Of a stretch of 34,147 nucleotides of DNA, positions 23,444 to 31,941 are shown one piece after another; the first letter of the stretch is position 1, and each line of letters begins with the position of its first letter. Under the pieces are notes generated by a model, which searched no databases, was not told where the DNA came from, and saw only the letters and a program-made list of their open reading frames with translations. Origin of the DNA: Acholeplasmataceae bacterium (GTDB taxonomy: Bacteria; Bacillota_I; Bacilli_A; ML615J-28; CAG-313); contig DUPC01000031.1 of assembly GCA_012838545.1 (NCBI GenBank), positions 1 to 34,147 of the forward strand. Direction: 5' to 3'. Both the position numbers and the translations under genes were made by a program.

Positions 23444-23586
23444 TTTTCCACATTATCAACATGAGGAAAACAATTGGGAAAACTCTCCCTAGTTTTCCAC
23501 AGGAAAACTTTTTAAAAAATGTTTATTAATGTTTTAGCCAATTTTTTTGTCATTTTGTGATATATTATTAGGAAAGAGGTGATATT
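23444..23586 (+). other. oriC part 1: DnaA-box cluster and AT-rich stretch upstream of dnaA
   Basis: DnaA boxes TTTTCCACA (23444-23452), TTATCAACA directly adjoining (23453-23461) and TTTTCCACA (23493-23501) are the local variants of TTATCCACA. Around the third lies the inverted repeat AGTTTTCC-ACA-GGAAAACT (23491-23509). An A/T-rich stretch (23510-23570) follows, up to the GAGGTG ribosome site of dnaA. It probably serves both initiation and dnaA autoregulation. A dnaA promoter is likely near TGATATATT (about 23560), but its -35 is weak. Confidence 0.75.
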
Positions 23587-24972
23587 ATGGACAACGCTCA
23601 TCAGCTTTGGCTTGACGTAAAATCTAGGCTGCAAAACGCAGAACACCTTATCGGAAAAACCGAATACGAAGAATTGATACAACCCATCGATACGATTCAC
23701 AAGGTTTCCGGAGGTTATATTTATCTTGTAGTATCTTCCATGTTGGAAAAATATCGCCTAGAGAAGTTTTATTTGGAAAAAATGAATCAGGTTTTGGTAA
23801 CTATCACCAATGAGGTTGTCAAATTCAAAATAATGACCGCAGAAGCTGCCGAAAAAGAAAAAGAAAGCAAAATCGATGAACCTTTTCAGGTGGCGGATAC
23901 GGTTAACAAACGCGTTTTGCGTCCTGAATATACTTTCGACAACTTTGTTACCGGCGAATCCAATCGGTTTGCTTTCCTGACTGCAATGAAAGTCGCGGAA
24001 TCCCCTCACGTTACGGTTAACCCGCTGTATATTTTTGGGGAAGTAGGGCTAGGAAAAACCCATCTTATGACCGCAATCGGTCACTTCGTGCTTGACAACA
24101 ACATCAACGCCAATGTGGTTTATACGACCGCCCAACAGTTTGCGGAGGATTATTTTACCGCTACCACAGCCAAAAAACCAGTAGCGATCGAAAATTTCTA
24201 CCAACATTATCGCGAAGCTGAGTTGTTATTGGTCGATGATGTCCAATTTTTGTCTGGAAAAACCAAAACCCAAGAGGAATTTTTTAAGGTTTTTGAATAT
24301 TTGTTCGAAAACAACCGCCAAATCGTCTTAACTTCCGATCGACCAGCTTCCGAACTTGAAAATATTATGGCCAGATTGAAATCGCGATTTAGCTGGGGCG
24401 TTCTTGTCGATATCAAAAAACCAGATTTAAATCTGCGAAAATCCATTCTGAAACGCAAACTTCCTTTTTTAATTAAGGATTATTCCGAGTTTCCGGAAGA
24501 CGTTATCGAATACATTGCGCTACATTTTGACGACAACGTCCGGGATTTGGAAGGTGCGCTTCGCCGTTTTATCTATTATTGCGTCTCTTTGAATGTTGAT
24601 TTTTCCATCGAAAATGCCCAAGTGGCGCTTGATGCGATAATCTCGCGAGACAAGACAAGCGTTCAACCGGACTATAACGATGTAATCGAACAGGTGAAAA
24701 CTTCTGTTGCGCGTTACTTCAATGTTTCTATGCGCGACCTGGCGTCACAATCAAGACGGAAAGACTTGGTTTATCCGCGTCAAATTGCTATTTACATAAT
24801 AAGGACGCTTTTCGACGTCCCTTTAAAGAAAGTCGGAGAGTTCTTTGGCGGACGCGATCACGCGACAGTGGCGCATGCGGAAAAAAAGATAGCTTCACTG
24901 ATTGAATCCGATTGGGCTGTGAAGCAAGATGTTGAGAATTTATCCAAAAAGTTTAAAGAAGAGACTACTTAA
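23587..24972 (+). CDS. dnaA: Chromosomal replication initiator DnaA
   Basis: 461 aa. Domain I occupies roughly the first 80 residues, with a short charged linker to about 105. The AAA+ domain starts YTFDNFVTGESNRFA and includes Walker A GEVGLGKTH (151-159), Walker B LLLVDDVQFL and RLKSRFSWGV (sensor/arginine region). C-terminal domain IV carries the DNA-binding signature VGEFFGGRDHATVAHAEKKI. DnaA binds the nearby 9-mers and opens the origin. It is followed by an 85-bp gap with further boxes and then dnaN, the conserved dnaA-dnaN pair. The start follows GAGGTGATATT. Confidence 0.99.
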   Translation: MDNAHQLWLDVKSRLQNAEHLIGKTEYEELIQPIDTIHKVSGGYIYLVVSSMLEKYRLEKFYLEKMNQVLVTITNEVVKFKIMTAEAAEKEKESKIDEPFQVADTVNKRVLRPEYTFDNFVTGESNRFAFLTAMKVAESPHVTVNPLYIFGEVGLGKTHLMTAIGHFVLDNNINANVVYTTAQQFAEDYFTATTAKKPVAIENFYQHYREAELLLVDDVQFLSGKTKTQEEFFKVFEYLFENNRQIVLTSDRPASELENIMARLKSRFSWGVLVDIKKPDLNLRKSILKRKLPFLIKDYSEFPEDVIEYIALHFDDNVRDLEGALRRFIYYCVSLNVDFSIENAQVALDAIISRDKTSVQPDYNDVIEQVKTSVARYFNVSMRDLASQSRRKDLVYPRQIAIYIIRTLFDVPLKKVGEFFGGRDHATVAHAEKKIASLIESDWAVKQDVENLSKKFKEETT

Positions 24973-24991
24973 TTGCTGAATTTTTAAAAAG

Positions 24992-25025
24992 TTTTCCACA
25001 TTTCCACAGTGTTAATAATAATAAA
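24992..25025 (+). other. oriC part 2: DnaA boxes plus DnaA-trio-like repeat in dnaA-dnaN gap
   Basis: TTTTCCACA (24992-25000) and ATTTCCACA (25000-25008) are two DnaA boxes in the same orientation. They are followed by GTGT and then four TAA triplets (25013-25024). Boxes followed by a short spacer and TAG/TAA trinucleotides is the layout of the basal unwinding element described for B. subtilis incC. Opening would then start in the A/T-rich stretch to the right. Confidence 0.65.
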
Positions 25026-25057
25026 CAAAAAAGAAATTTAAATAAAGGAGATTGACT

Positions 25058-26182
25058 ATGAAATTTACGATGAATCGAGAGATTCTTTTAGATGCTTTAA
25101 ATCATGTTTCTAAAGGGTTATCTTCCAAAACCCCAATGCCGGTCCTTTCGGGGATCAAAATTGAAGTAAGTCGCGAAAACATAATTTTGACAACGACCAA
25201 CCGCGAAATATCGGTTCAAATTGTTTTAGACACAAGCGAGCAGGTAACCGTATACGAAGAAGGGGACTGCCTTGTGCCCGGTAAATACTTTATTGAGATT
25301 ATCAAAAAAGTCGAAGGGAAGACTGTCGACTTCACCTTATTTGAGGAAAATACCATCAAGATATTATCGGATCGTTCCAATTTTACCTTAATCGCCCTCG
25401 AAAAAACCAATTTCCCAGATGTATCGTTTGAATCGCTGGGAACACCAATCAATATTAAAAGCACTTTATTAAGACAAATTATCAAACAAACCGCTTTTGC
25501 TGCCGGAACATCGGAAGCCAGAGTCGTATTAACCGGCGTTTGTTTTGAATTGAAAGACGACAAACTTGAAGTAGTTGCTACTGACAGCTATCGCTTGTCC
25601 AAGAAAGTCACTCAATTACCGGAAAACCATCAACCTATTCAAATCAATATCCCTAGCAAGGCGCTTGAGGAATTAAATAAAATCCTTGAAAACAAGGACA
25701 CTGATGTCGAATTGTTTATTATAAGCAACAAAGCCTTATTCAAAATTCAAAATATTGCCTTTATGACACGGTTAATTGAAGGGAATTTCCCAGATACAAA
25801 CAGCCTTTTTCCTAATACCCATATTGTCGAAATTGAATTCAACAAAAACGATCTCCTCGCTACAATCGATCGAACGCAAGTTTTCACAGGAAATGACATT
25901 TCGAGCACTATAAAGATGGTTCTCAATCGTGACAAGACAGTGCACGTTTTCTCCAGTTCAAGCGAAATCGGAAGAGTTGTAGATGAAATATACCCTTTAA
26001 AAGTCCAAGGAATTGACCAATTTCAAGTCGCTTTCAGCGCTCGATACTTCTTGGAAGCTTTAAGAGCCTTTGAGTCTCAGGTGGTCAGTATGAAGTTAAC
26101 AGGCGAACTCAAACCATTTACCATAACCGGCCAAAACGACGACAATTTGATTCAATTGATTCTCCCAGTAAGGACATTTTAA
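25058..26182 (+). CDS. dnaN: DNA polymerase III beta subunit (sliding clamp)
   Basis: 374 aa. It has the three-domain clamp pattern: MKFTMNREILLDALNHVSKGLSSKTPMPVLSGI, then the SEARVVLTGVCFELKDDKLEVVATDSYRLS region, and a C-terminal end FTITGQNDDNLIQLILPVRTF that forms part of the partner-binding cleft. It encircles DNA and holds the polymerase. The track begins at TTG 25052, but that codon abuts GGAG (25047-25050). ATG 25058, 7 nt after the SD, is the likely start. An intrinsic terminator follows the stop. Confidence 0.99.
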   Translation: MKFTMNREILLDALNHVSKGLSSKTPMPVLSGIKIEVSRENIILTTTNREISVQIVLDTSEQVTVYEEGDCLVPGKYFIEIIKKVEGKTVDFTLFEENTIKILSDRSNFTLIALEKTNFPDVSFESLGTPINIKSTLLRQIIKQTAFAAGTSEARVVLTGVCFELKDDKLEVVATDSYRLSKKVTQLPENHQPIQINIPSKALEELNKILENKDTDVELFIISNKALFKIQNIAFMTRLIEGNFPDTNSLFPNTHIVEIEFNKNDLLATIDRTQVFTGNDISSTIKMVLNRDKTVHVFSSSSEIGRVVDEIYPLKVQGIDQFQVAFSARYFLEALRAFESQVVSMKLTGELKPFTITGQNDDNLIQLILPVRTF

Positions 26183-26185
26183 ATA

Positions 26186-26213
26186 AAAAAACCTTGATAT
26201 TTCAAGGTTTTTT
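26186..26213. terminator. Bidirectional terminator between dnaN and parA
   Basis: AAAAAACCTTGA / TCAAGGTTTTTT is a 12-bp perfect stem with a 4-nt loop. It gives a T run in both directions and serves convergent dnaN and parA. Confidence 0.88.
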
Positions 26214-26223
26214 GCTTATTTTG

Positions 26224-27009
26224 TTAAATTTTAATTTCAGAAAAGGTCGACAACAAGTCTCTTTTAATCTCGTCACGGTTTTTTTGATGAAATTTTGAAG
26301 GCATTTGGTGTTCGTCGAAGACGCTGACCCCCATCTCTTGAAGGTTCCGAATAACCGCTTTTTCCTTGATTGGGGAGATGATTTTGGCATCTGGAGTATA
26401 GGTTTTTACTTGTGTCTTTAACTTCTTCAAACAGGTGTTCGGAGCCAGCTTAATTGGGTGGTATCCAGTGGGTACAATGTACCTAACTTTGCCCAAATCG
26501 ATGTCAGAGTCTGTAAAATACTGAATTGTATTAATAAAACCGTCTAAACCAAGCGTATCGAGGCCCACTACAAGAAGGATATCATCGCTTAAGTCGAGTA
26601 ATATTTCAGTCAAGCGACTACTCGAAGGCGGAAAATCGATAAAAATATAGTCAAAAAAGCGTCGAAAATAGTCAATTAACTGTCTTAATTTGGATTCTTG
26701 CGGCCTTCTTAGCGTTAAAGTAAGCGAAAGTCTGTCTGTATTTAAGGTTTTAATGATATACATATCAGGTCTTGCCTCAAAAACGATGTCGTTGGGTTGA
26801 CATTCGCCTGCTAAAAGGTGTTCGAAGTAGTTGTCATCTCTTTCACCAACAAATTTCTCTGCACCAAAGATTTTGAAAATGCTGTTTTGGTCGTCGGCAC
26901 TTAAAATTAAAACTCTTTGTCCTTTGGCTGCATGATAGTGAGCTAGGTATCCAAGGAACGTGGTTTTACCGACTCCGCCCTTTTTACAAAAAACTGATAC
27001 GACTGGCAT
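26224..27009 (-). CDS. ParA/Soj family partition ATPase
   Basis: 261 aa. The deviant Walker A KKGGVGKTTF lies at residues 9-18, and the Walker B-like YIFIDFPPSS at about 126-135. The general ParA/MinD order is kept (LILSADDQNS, LLVVGLDTLGLDGFINTIQYF). The protein is short and lacks an N-terminal helix-turn-helix, as in Soj or small type Ib plasmid ParA proteins. It lies 1 bp after a ribbon-helix-helix gene on the minus strand, next to dnaN, where Soj/Spo0J often reside. It probably drives segregation of the origin region or positions another cargo. No classical ParB gene is in the window. A MinD-like role is less likely because no C-terminal amphipathic helix is evident. Confidence 0.92.
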   Translation of the reverse strand: MPVVSVFCKKGGVGKTTFLGYLAHYHAAKGQRVLILSADDQNSIFKIFGAEKFVGERDDNYFEHLLAGECQPNDIVFEARPDMYIIKTLNTDRLSLTLTLRRPQESKLRQLIDYFRRFFDYIFIDFPPSSSRLTEILLDLSDDILLVVGLDTLGLDGFINTIQYFTDSDIDLGKVRYIVPTGYHPIKLAPNTCLKKLKTQVKTYTPDAKIISPIKEKAVIRNLQEMGVSVFDEHQMPSKFHQKNRDEIKRDLLSTFSEIKI

Positions 27010-27010
27010 C

Positions 27011-27340
27011 TTAGATCATCCCTTCTCGCTGCAATTTTTCTCTACACGCTTCTTCGATGAATTCCGAAAACATAATTCCGCGATTTACGCACGCAATTTT
27101 AATCTGTCTTCTGAGGTTTCTATCCATAGTAGAAGTGTATTTTTCTCTACCTACTAATTCTTCAACATAACCACGCTTTGAAGATTGGGTTCTTGCGGCT
27201 TTTGGTTGTTGATAAGTGGGTTGTCTAACCACTTTTTGGGGCTCTGGTTGCGCGACTGGTTGTTGCTGTACTACTGTTTCAATAGGCGTTTCTTCAAAAA
27301 GTTCATCAAAAGGGTTCCTTCTCTTTTGTGTTGGATCCAT
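27011..27340 (-). CDS. Ribbon-helix-helix DNA-binding protein, probable partner of ParA
   Basis: 109 aa from ATG 27340, which follows GAAGGAGGAAG; the track's longer 153-aa version runs into the upstream noncoding DNA. Residues 1-55 are low complexity, rich in Gln, Pro and Val (VVQQQPVAQPEPQK). The C-terminal half, YTSTMDRNLRRQIKIACVNRGIMFSEFIEEACREKL, has the strand-helix-helix pattern of CopG/Arc-type RHH proteins. Immediately upstream of parA with a 1-bp gap, it fits a centromere-binding ParB analogue of the type Ib plasmid kind. A long repeat-bearing A/T-rich region lies just upstream, where its binding sites might be. The family call rests on pattern, not on a database match. Confidence 0.75.
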   Translation of the reverse strand: MDPTQKRRNPFDELFEETPIETVVQQQPVAQPEPQKVVRQPTYQQPKAARTQSSKRGYVEELVGREKYTSTMDRNLRRQIKIACVNRGIMFSEFIEEACREKLQREGMI

Positions 27341-27370
27341 AAAACTTCCTCCTTCAAATATTCTGCTAAA

Positions 27371-27399
27371 AGTATAGCACAACTTAAAAAACAAAGCAA
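27371..27399 (-). promoter_or_regulatory. Promoter of RHH-parA operon
   Basis: Minus strand TTGCTT (27399-27394), 17-bp spacer ending TGC, TATACT (27376-27371), an extended -10 type. It lies upstream of the GGAGG site of the RHH gene. Confidence 0.6.
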
Positions 27400-28669
27400 G
27401 CAAAAAGCAATATTTATTCAAATAAGGATTTAAACACATACATAAAAACATAAATAAATACAAATTGAACAATTAACAATCAGATCTCAAGAAAACGAAA
27501 AATTCACCCTAAACTCTATATTTTTCCCAGAAAAGCGTAAAAGCATACTTTAAATCGGACTCCAAAATTGATTTTGAGCCCAAAAAGGCGCCTTTTTTCG
27601 CATTTTTATTTTTTTTATCAAAAGTTATTCGGGCCGAATTAAAAAAACTCAAAAAAACCGGCAAATTTCGGTTTTTGATAAAACCCAAGCAACAGCGCTT
27701 TGGATTTTGCAAAAACATCTCAAAATACATAAATAAATAAAAAAATAAAAACGCAAAAACATAAATAAGGCACCACAAACACATTTTTTGGACTTTAAAA
27801 AAGCCGAAACAAAACAAAAATTTTAAATTAAAATAAAAAACCTTTAAAATAAAACCAAAAACAAAAGAAACAAATCTTTTAAATTAAAATTAAACCAAAC
27901 GCGACACAAAATTAAAAACCTTTAGACTAAAAGAATTTGTTGAACGTTTTTAGAGAAAAACGTTTTAATTTAAAAACAAAAACGTTTTAAAAGCATTTAA
28001 ATTAAAACAATAACCCGATCTAAATTTTCACAAAACCTTTAATGTAAAACCAATTTTGCTTTATTTTGATCTGATGGAGGATTTTTTTGAAACGGTTTTT
28101 TTAAAACAACTTTGGATTTTGAGCTTTCGGTCTCTTTAATAGAAGCAAAAAAGAAAACAAATATGTAAATACCGAAACAAATAAACCCATAAAACAATAA
28201 AAAAGTATATAAGGTTTGACGAAAACACAGAAAAACCTAAATCGGTAAATACATAAATAAATACCAAAAACATAAATACGTATATAAAGGAAAACAGAAA
28301 AGAATAAAACCCTAAATAATACTTTACCTAAATAAATAAAAAAATAAAAGTTCTTTTATTCTTATATTTAAAAAATAAAAACTTATAAAATAAAACTAAC
28401 AAAAAATCTTACAAAAAAGGCTTGTTTTTTATATTTTTGAAGTCTTTTGACCTATGTCAAAAAATTAAAATAGTTTAATTTTGCGTATATAATATATAAA
28501 TAAGGAATATACATATTTACGTACATGCTTAATTTTTCTTTTGACTTAGGGCAAAAACGTCAAATTTTTTATAGGAAAAAATCGCATGGCAACAAGCTGT
28601 CTAAAAGATGTCAAAAAAAAGCCCTTTTTTCTTGTTTTTTGATTAAAAAATAAATAATGTTTTTACTGG
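27400..28669. other. Large A/T-rich noncoding region with repeats, candidate centromere or origin element
   Basis: No credible gene is present over about 1.27 kb; the one long ORF (27509-27817) reads as low-complexity hydrophobic sequence. Composition is visibly far more A/T-rich than the flanks and uneven between strands: 27841-27900 has 10 C and 1 G. ACATAAATA recurs at 27448, 27727, 27759, 28251 and 28270; the 14-mer ACATAAATAAATAC is exact at 27448 and 28251. AAACGTTTT-type palindromes cluster near 27940-27990, and GTCAAAA/TTTTGAC heptamers cluster at 28445-28616. It lies between the RHH-parA pair and recF-gyrBA, close to oriC. Confidence 0.6.
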
Positions 28670-28695
28670 CAAATTTTTAAAATTTGTGGTATAAT
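28670..28695 (+). promoter_or_regulatory. Promoter with internal palindrome upstream of S4-recF-gyrBA
   Basis: TATAAT (28690-28695) preceded by TGG gives a perfect extended -10; a -35-like CTGGCA precedes it. The spacer holds the inverted repeat CAAATTTT-T-AAAATTTG (28670-28686), perfect over 17 nt, a possible operator or DNA-shape element. The GAGGTG site and ATG 28721 follow. Confidence 0.6.
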
Positions 28696-28720
28696 TATTC
28701 ATGTAATAACGAGGTGTTCT

Positions 28721-28936
28721 ATGCATAAAATTTCCATTAAAACTGACTTTATTACCTTAGGCCAATTACTTAAACTTTCCGGGGTTATTACCAACGGCGG
28801 AGAAGCCAAATTCTTTCTTCTCAACAATAAAATACTTGTTAACGGAGAGGCCGAAAATCGACGTGGAAGGAAGCTTTTTGGAAGCGAAATAGTTAAAATA
28901 AACGATGATTTTGAGTTGTTTGTTGAGAAAAAATGA
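28721..28936 (+). CDS. yaaA: S4-domain protein YaaA (RlbA-type)
   Basis: 71 aa. The protein is essentially one S4 RNA-binding domain: ITLGQLLKLSGVITNGGEAKFFLLNNKILVNGEAENRRGRKLFGSEIV. Small S4 proteins of this type lie immediately upstream of recF in many Bacillota. They are thought to bind RNA or assist ribosome assembly, but the role is not firm. Its stop overlaps the recF start as ATGA, so the two are coupled. Confidence 0.96.
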   Translation: MHKISIKTDFITLGQLLKLSGVITNGGEAKFFLLNNKILVNGEAENRRGRKLFGSEIVKINDDFELFVEKK

Positions 28937-30024
28937 AGCTATTTGGGATTGAATTAATCAATTTCCGCTGTTTCGCAGAAAAGAATTTTAATTTTGGAGA
29001 TAATCTGAATATAATTTTTGGTCCGAATGCTGTCGGCAAGACGTCTTTATTAGAAGCTGTTCATGTTTTAGGATTGACTAAATCAAATCGGACCAATAAT
29101 GATCAGGATATGATTCAAAACGGGAAGGATTATTTTTTAGTAAAAGGTTTTTTTAACAAAGGGGAAATATCGGATACTGTTTTGGTTTGCTATTCCGGTA
29201 AAGGAAAGCAAGTAAAAAGAAATAACGAAATCTTTAGAAGTTTAGGTGAATACATTGGTTTTTTTAATGCTGTCTCCTTTGCTCCTTCTGATTTGATTAC
29301 TTTTTTTGGGGCTTCCAGTAAAAGGCGGAGAGAGTTCGATATGGCTTTTTGCCAACTCTCCAAGCAGTTTTTATACTGGTCTACTATTTACAACAGGTTG
29401 CTTAAAGAGCGGAACGTTCTGTTAAAAACGTTGTCATTCGATGACAATGTAAAAACAAAAAAGCTTCTTGAGGTAATTGATCAAAGGTTAATCGAAGCCG
29501 GGGAACGTGTGATTCAGGATCGTCAACGTTATTTAAAACAGTTAAATTTGATTCTTAAGCGAATCCACAAACAGATAGCTGAACAGGAAGAATTAAAAAT
29601 CAATTATCATGCGTCTTGTTCTTTAGGAAACTATGATAAGAGTTTAAAAGCAAACTTTGAAAACGATATAAAGAGAGGTTCAACCAGTGTTGGTCCGCAT
29701 CGGGACAACTTTGTCTTGACAATAAATGATAAGGATTTATGTGTTTATGGGTCACAAGGACAACAAAGAAACGCTGTTTTAAGCATCAAATTGGCGCTTG
29801 TCGAGTTGATTTATCAAACAAAAGGAGAGTATCCGATTTTGTTGCTTGATGATGTTTTTAGCGAACTAGACAAAATTCGACAAAACCAGTTAATCAAGAC
29901 TTTAAACAAATACGTTCAAACCATCATCACAACCGCAACACTATCAGATATTGATAAAGGACTTGTTAATCAAGCAAAGCTAATTGAGTTAAAAGAAGGA
30001 GGTGGATATCGTGACGCTAAATAA
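28933..30024 (+). CDS. recF: DNA replication and repair protein RecF
   Basis: 363 aa. Walker [15 protein letters not shown] lies at about residues 30-43, after the typical start [19 protein letters not shown]. The signature region [19 protein letters not shown] and Walker [14 protein letters not shown] are present near the C-terminus. RecF recognises gapped DNA and acts with RecR (also in this window) to load RecA. It overlaps the S4 gene by ATGA and the gyrB start by 14 bp. Confidence 0.98.
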   Translation: MKLFGIELINFRCFAEKNFNFGDNLNIIFGPNAVGKTSLLEAVHVLGLTKSNRTNNDQDMIQNGKDYFLVKGFFNKGEISDTVLVCYSGKGKQVKRNNEIFRSLGEYIGFFNAVSFAPSDLITFFGASSKRRREFDMAFCQLSKQFLYWSTIYNRLLKERNVLLKTLSFDDNVKTKKLLEVIDQRLIEAGERVIQDRQRYLKQLNLILKRIHKQIAEQEELKINYHASCSLGNYDKSLKANFENDIKRGSTSVGPHRDNFVLTINDKDLCVYGSQGQQRNAVLSIKLALVELIYQTKGEYPILLLDDVFSELDKIRQNQLIKTLNKYVQTIITTATLSDIDKGLVNQAKLIELKEGGGYRDAK

Positions 30025-31927
30025 GAATGACGTTGACAGATACGATGCCAGTAGCATTCAGGTGCTCGAAGGACTTGAAGGTGTAAGAAGAAGACCGGGG
30101 ATGTATATCGGCACCACCGGACCAAAAGGATTACATCATTTGGTGTGGGAAATTGTTGATAACTCGATTGACGAAGCTCTTGCGGGGTATTGCGATACAA
30201 TAATTGTGGAAATCTTTGGGGATAACTTCATAAAGGTTGTTGATAACGGTCGAGGAATGCCAATCGACATTCACCCTAAAACGGGATTATCAACCGTAGA
30301 AACTATTTTCACGGTTTTGCATGCTGGTGGAAAATTTGACGGAAAGAACTATAAAGTGTCCGGCGGTTTGCACGGCGTTGGCGCCTCTGTCGTCAATGCG
30401 TTAAGCGAATGGTTGGAAGTTTATGTTCGCCGGGATTCCAAAGTGTATTTTCAAAGGTTTTCGCGCGGAAAGAGCGAAGGAATTTTAAAAGAAATTGGCG
30501 AAACTGAAGAAACCGGAACAACGGTCGTCTTTAAACCGGACGCAGAAGTCTTTAAAGATACAACGGTTTTTGATTTTGAGGTTCTTAGGCAAAGGATCCA
30601 ACAATTAGCCTTTTTAAATAAAGGTTTGAAAATAAGTATTGTTGATAAGCGCATTTCTCCCGCAAAAGAACTTCATTACTGCTACGAAGGCGGGATTGCG
30701 GAATATGTTAGATATTTAAACAAAGCAAAATCAACAATCCATAATGAGGTAATTATGATAGAAGAAGAAGTAGAAAGGGTCGTTGTCGAAATCGGGTTGC
30801 AATATACCAACGATTTTGTCAGCAACATCTACTCCTTCGTCAACAATATCCGAACTCAAGAAGGCGGAACCCATGAAGAAGGTTTTAGAACCAGCTTGAC
30901 GCGGATTCTCAATAACTATGCAAAAAACGCAGGATTCCTCAAAAAAGACGAAAGTTTATCCGGAGATGATGTTCGCGAAGGTTTAACCGCCATCGTTTCT
31001 TGTAAAATTGCGGAACCGCAATTTGAAGGTCAGACTAAAACCAAATTAGGCAATACCGAGGTAAGACGGATTGTATCCCAGGCAATGACCGATAAATTCG
31101 AAGCCTTTTTGTTGGAAAATCCAAATGTTGCCAAAACAATTGTGGAAAAGTCGTTATTGGCTTTACGAGCTAGGATTGCAGCAAAAAAAGCCCGCGAGGC
31201 AACGCGGAGGAAGAGTCCGCTTGATTCATTGGGCTTTGCATCAAAACTGGCCGATTGCCGAGCTAAGGATCCGAAAAGAACAGAAATATACATCGTGGAA
31301 GGAGATTCTGCGGGAGGTTCTGCCCGCCAAGGCAGGGAAAGCGAATTTCAAGCGATTCTTCCATTAAGAGGTAAAGTATTGAATGTGGAAAAAGCTCGCC
31401 CCGACAAGATTTTCAGTAACAAAGAAATTATTTCTTTGATTCAGGCGATAGGTACCGGCATACAGGACGATTTCAACATCGGTGATTTGCGTTATCACAA
31501 GATTGTCATCATGACCGATGCCGACGTCGATGGTGCGCATATTCGAACTTTGCTATTAACCTTTTTTTACCGCTATATGCGCCCTTTGATTGAAGAGGGA
31601 TATATTTTCATTGCTCAGCCGCCATTGTTCAAAATTTCGCAAAATAAACGGGTAGAATACGCTTATAGCGATGAAGAGCTTGATCAAAAATTAAAGAACT
31701 ATACGGGCAAGGTAAATATCCAAAGATACAAAGGTTTGGGAGAAATGAATGCGGAACAGTTGTGGGAAACCACTATGGACCCAAAACGCCGCACCTTGTT
31801 GAAAGTAACCCTAGATGACTCAATTGAAGCTGACCGAATTTTCAGTACTTTAATGGGTGATGACGTCGAACCGAGAAGAGAGTTTATTGAAGAGAATGCG
31901 GTATACGTTAAGAATCTTGACATCTAA
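30011..31927 (+). CDS. gyrB: DNA gyrase subunit B
   Basis: 638 aa from GTG 30011. The GHKL ATPase domain has [27 protein letters not shown] and [17 protein letters not shown]. The Toprim domain has [14 protein letters not shown], then [22 protein letters not shown], and the C-terminal [21 protein letters not shown]. With GyrA it introduces negative supercoils. The track starts at GTG 30002, but that overlaps the GGAGG site (29998-30002); the GTG at 30011, 8 nt downstream, fits better. Overlaps the recF end by 14 bp. Confidence 0.98.
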   Translation: MTLNKNDVDRYDASSIQVLEGLEGVRRRPGMYIGTTGPKGLHHLVWEIVDNSIDEALAGYCDTIIVEIFGDNFIKVVDNGRGMPIDIHPKTGLSTVETIFTVLHAGGKFDGKNYKVSGGLHGVGASVVNALSEWLEVYVRRDSKVYFQRFSRGKSEGILKEIGETEETGTTVVFKPDAEVFKDTTVFDFEVLRQRIQQLAFLNKGLKISIVDKRISPAKELHYCYEGGIAEYVRYLNKAKSTIHNEVIMIEEEVERVVVEIGLQYTNDFVSNIYSFVNNIRTQEGGTHEEGFRTSLTRILNNYAKNAGFLKKDESLSGDDVREGLTAIVSCKIAEPQFEGQTKTKLGNTEVRRIVSQAMTDKFEAFLLENPNVAKTIVEKSLLALRARIAAKKAREATRRKSPLDSLGFASKLADCRAKDPKRTEIYIVEGDSAGGSARQGRESEFQAILPLRGKVLNVEKARPDKIFSNKEIISLIQAIGTGIQDDFNIGDLRYHKIVIMTDADVDGAHIRTLLLTFFYRYMRPLIEEGYIFIAQPPLFKISQNKRVEYAYSDEELDQKLKNYTGKVNIQRYKGLGEMNAEQLWETTMDPKRRTLLKVTLDDSIEADRIFSTLMGDDVEPRREFIEENAVYVKNLDI

Positions 31928-31941
31928 AGGAGGTGTGCTGA

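Noticed and set aside
27509-27817. 102-aa minus-strand ORF in the A/T-rich gap
   Set aside because: Low-complexity Phe/Leu/Lys composition from homopolymeric DNA, no good ribosome site and no family pattern.
28560-28640. AAAAAAAAGCCCTTTTTT as a terminator before the S4 gene
   Set aside because: The stem is A-U pairs around a tiny GC core with no upstream gene to terminate; likely chance in this composition.
27400-28669. CRISPR array in the repeat-rich gap
   Set aside because: Repeats are short, irregularly spaced and A/T-rich, without uniform repeat-spacer units or cas genes.
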